Assembly: GCA_910587935.1 (NCBI GenBank)
Contig: CAJUNP010000003.1
Coordinates: 62,001-126,000, forward strand
Length of the DNA stretch: 64,000 bases
Direction: 5' to 3'
Origin: an uncultured Lachnospiraceae bacterium
GTDB taxonomy: Bacteria; Bacillota; Clostridia; Lachnospirales; Lachnospiraceae
Below, piece by piece: positions 62,596-64,000 of the stretch. The position numbers and the translations under genes are program-made. A model generated the notes under the pieces. That model was not told the DNA's origin. It did not search any database and was given only the letters and a program-made list of their open reading frames with translations. Each line of letters starts with the position of its first letter. The first letter of the stretch is position 1.

Positions 62596-63306
62596 ATGCG
62601 TTACGGATATGGATATTATATGGATCCCACTTATTTTCTGGTTCTGGCCGGAGCCATCCTTTGCATGGCGGCCAGCTTTAAGGTGAAAAGCACTTATAAG
62701 AAATATGCCAGGGTACAAAGTTTAAGCGGTCTGACCGGCGCCGAAGCGGCGGCAAAAATATTAAGCTACAGCGGTATCAGGGATGTGTCCATTGAACGGG
62801 TAGGCGGAGAGCTTACGGATCATTTTGATCCGAAAAGCAAAGTGGTGCGTCTGTCAGATTCAACCTACGGTTCAACGTCAGTTGCCGCAATCGGGGTCGC
62901 GGCCCATGAGTGCGGCCACGTGTTGCAGCATCAGGAAGGTTATCTGCCCATTAAGATCCGAAGTGCTCTGGTTCCGGCTGCCAATATTGGAAGCAGACTG
63001 GGGATTCCCATTATTTTACTGGGCGTCATTTTAAGCTGGAATCAGATGCTGATTCAGGTCGGCATATGGGTTTTTGCTCTTGCGGTTTTGTTTCAGCTGG
63101 TAACGTTACCGGTGGAATTTAACGCTTCAGGCCGGGCGCTTGCCAAGGTGCAGGAGTTCGGGATTTTAAGCGAAATGGAAACGGGAAGCTGCAGGAAGGT
63201 TTTAGGGGCGGCGGCTCTGACTTATGTGGCGGCTGCCGCATCGAGTATTCTGCAGCTGCTTCGTCTGATCCTTCTATTCGGTAACCGCAGAAGCAGCAGG
63301 GATTAA
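62596..63306 (+). CDS. YugP-like zinc metallopeptidase
   Basis: Membrane protein of 236 residues with an N-terminal helix (about 10-28), a soluble part holding the zinc motif AAHECGHVLQHQ near residue 101, and three hydrophobic segments in the second half. The DHFDPKSKVVRLSD segment before the active site is family-typical. The family is widespread in Clostridia beside fmt and rsmB; its substrate is unknown. AGGAGG precedes the ATG. Confidence 0.88.
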   Translation: MRYGYGYYMDPTYFLVLAGAILCMAASFKVKSTYKKYARVQSLSGLTGAEAAAKILSYSGIRDVSIERVGGELTDHFDPKSKVVRLSDSTYGSTSVAAIGVAAHECGHVLQHQEGYLPIKIRSALVPAANIGSRLGIPIILLGVILSWNQMLIQVGIWVFALAVLFQLVTLPVEFNASGRALAKVQEFGILSEMETGSCRKVLGAAALTYVAAAASSILQLLRLILLFGNRRSSRD

Positions 63307-63308
63307 CG

Positions 63309-64000
63309 ATGGCACAGACAGACAATGCGAGAGAAATAATCGTAAATATGCTGATGAAGATAAGCGCGGGGGAGGAATACTCCCACGTGCTGCTTCGCAG
63401 TGTACTGGAAAAATATGATTATCTGGATAAAAGAGATAAAGCTTTCATAAAACAGGTTACGGAAGGAAGTCTGGAAAGACGGATTACGATCGATTACATC
63501 CTGGACGCCTTTTCCAGAACGCCGGTAAAGAAAATGAAGCCCTTTATCCGTGAACTGCTGCGGATGAGCGTCTATCAGATTCTATATATGTCCAGGGTCC
63601 CGGCCCGCGCCGCCATCAACGAAGCGGTAAAGCTGGCTGGAAAAAGAGGATTTGGCGGACTTACGGGATTTGTCAACGGAGTACTCAGAACCATTGCAAG
63701 AGACGGGAAAGATTATCCGCTTCCGGATGAAGAAAAGAAGCCGGTTCTTGCTTTCAGTATAAAATATTCCATGCCTGAGTGGATTGTGGAACAATTTCTG
63801 AAAGATTTTGGCAGGGAAAAGACTCTGAAAATTTTGCAGGGTCTGTCGGAAACCAGGCCTGTAACCATTCGTTTTCAGAAAAACGTTTCCGTGGAAGAGA
63901 GAGCGGCGCTTCTTTATGCCATGAAGGAGATGGGAATCAGCATCAGGAAGCACCCGTATCTGGAGTCGGCTTATGAGCTGTCCGGACTGGAGGGAGCGGC
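63309..64000 (+). CDS. rsmB: 16S rRNA (cytosine-967-C5)-methyltransferase RsmB, 3'-truncated
   Basis: The window ends inside this gene; 230 codons are visible from the ATG that follows the YugP-like gene by 2 nt. Residues 1 to about 140 form the NusB-like RNA-binding domain (NAREIIVNMLMKIS, LRSVLEKYDYLDKRDKAFIKQV split, then AINEAVKLAGKRGFGGLTGFVNGVLR). The start of the linker to the methyltransferase domain is visible, with MPEWIVEQFLKDFG. The catalytic cysteines lie beyond the window. The order def-fmt-protease-rsmB is common in Firmicutes. Confidence 0.92.
   Translation, partial: MAQTDNAREIIVNMLMKISAGEEYSHVLLRSVLEKYDYLDKRDKAFIKQVTEGSLERRITIDYILDAFSRTPVKKMKPFIRELLRMSVYQILYMSRVPARAAINEAVKLAGKRGFGGLTGFVNGVLRTIARDGKDYPLPDEEKKPVLAFSIKYSMPEWIVEQFLKDFGREKTLKILQGLSETRPVTIRFQKNVSVEERAALLYAMKEMGISIRKHPYLESAYELSGLEGA

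Overview
The window looks like core chromosome of an anaerobic, spore-forming Firmicute of class Clostridia, most likely a Lachnospiraceae-type gut organism. The evidence is the gene order ispA-dxs-tlyA-nadK-argR-recN-spoIVB, a nudix-spoIIM-xerD block, a locus running from a small membrane protein through the SCIFF ranthipeptide pair to secDF and recJ, several sporulation genes, strong Shine-Dalgarno sites and occasional TTG/GTG starts. Base composition appears roughly balanced. I cannot name a genus. I saw no tRNA, rRNA, CRISPR array, insertion sequence or phage module, and no gene-free stretch longer than 300 bases.

Layout. 1-7.9 kb: isoprenoid (ispA, dxs), rRNA methyltransferase, NAD kinase, ArgR, RecN and SpoIVB, a tight forward cluster. 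7.9-14.6 kb: an accessory-looking stretch where spo0A would normally follow spoIVB. It holds a PTS EIIC-EAL fusion (predicted c-di-GMP phosphodiesterase), an unknown membrane-anchored protein, a GreA-like factor, a DUF4317 protein, an S66 peptidase and then a Spo0A-like protein that keeps the DNA-binding domain but has lost most of its receiver. 14.7-24.4 kb: glycogen synthase, a SpoVB-like flippase with a long hydrophilic insertion, RqcH, and a 1420-residue secreted repeat protein. 24.5-30.9 kb: yicC, remA, gmk, rpoZ, rimO, pgsA, cinA and a zinc-ribbon membrane protein. 31-38.7 kb: SOS-controlled recA with recX, RNase Y, an aminotransferase, a nudix hydrolase, SpoIIM and XerD. 38.7-50.6 kb: DAHP synthase, a second SpoVB-like flippase, hisS, aspS, a phosphopantetheinyl transferase coupled to a heterodimeric ABC exporter, an amidase and a CBS-domain membrane protein. 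50.7-64 kb: TIGR04086-like protein, SCIFF peptide and its radical SAM maturase, SecDF, RecJ, MurE, PriA, Def, Fmt, a YugP-like zinc protease and the start of RsmB.

Most genes serve translation, DNA repair, wall synthesis and sporulation. The points most worth pursuing are the receiver-less Spo0A with a perfect 0A box upstream, its separation from spoIVB by a block that begins with a c-di-GMP phosphodiesterase, a Cys/His insertion inside an Ig-like repeat of the surface protein, and a recurring arrangement in which hairpins or terminators are built from the last codons of genes.
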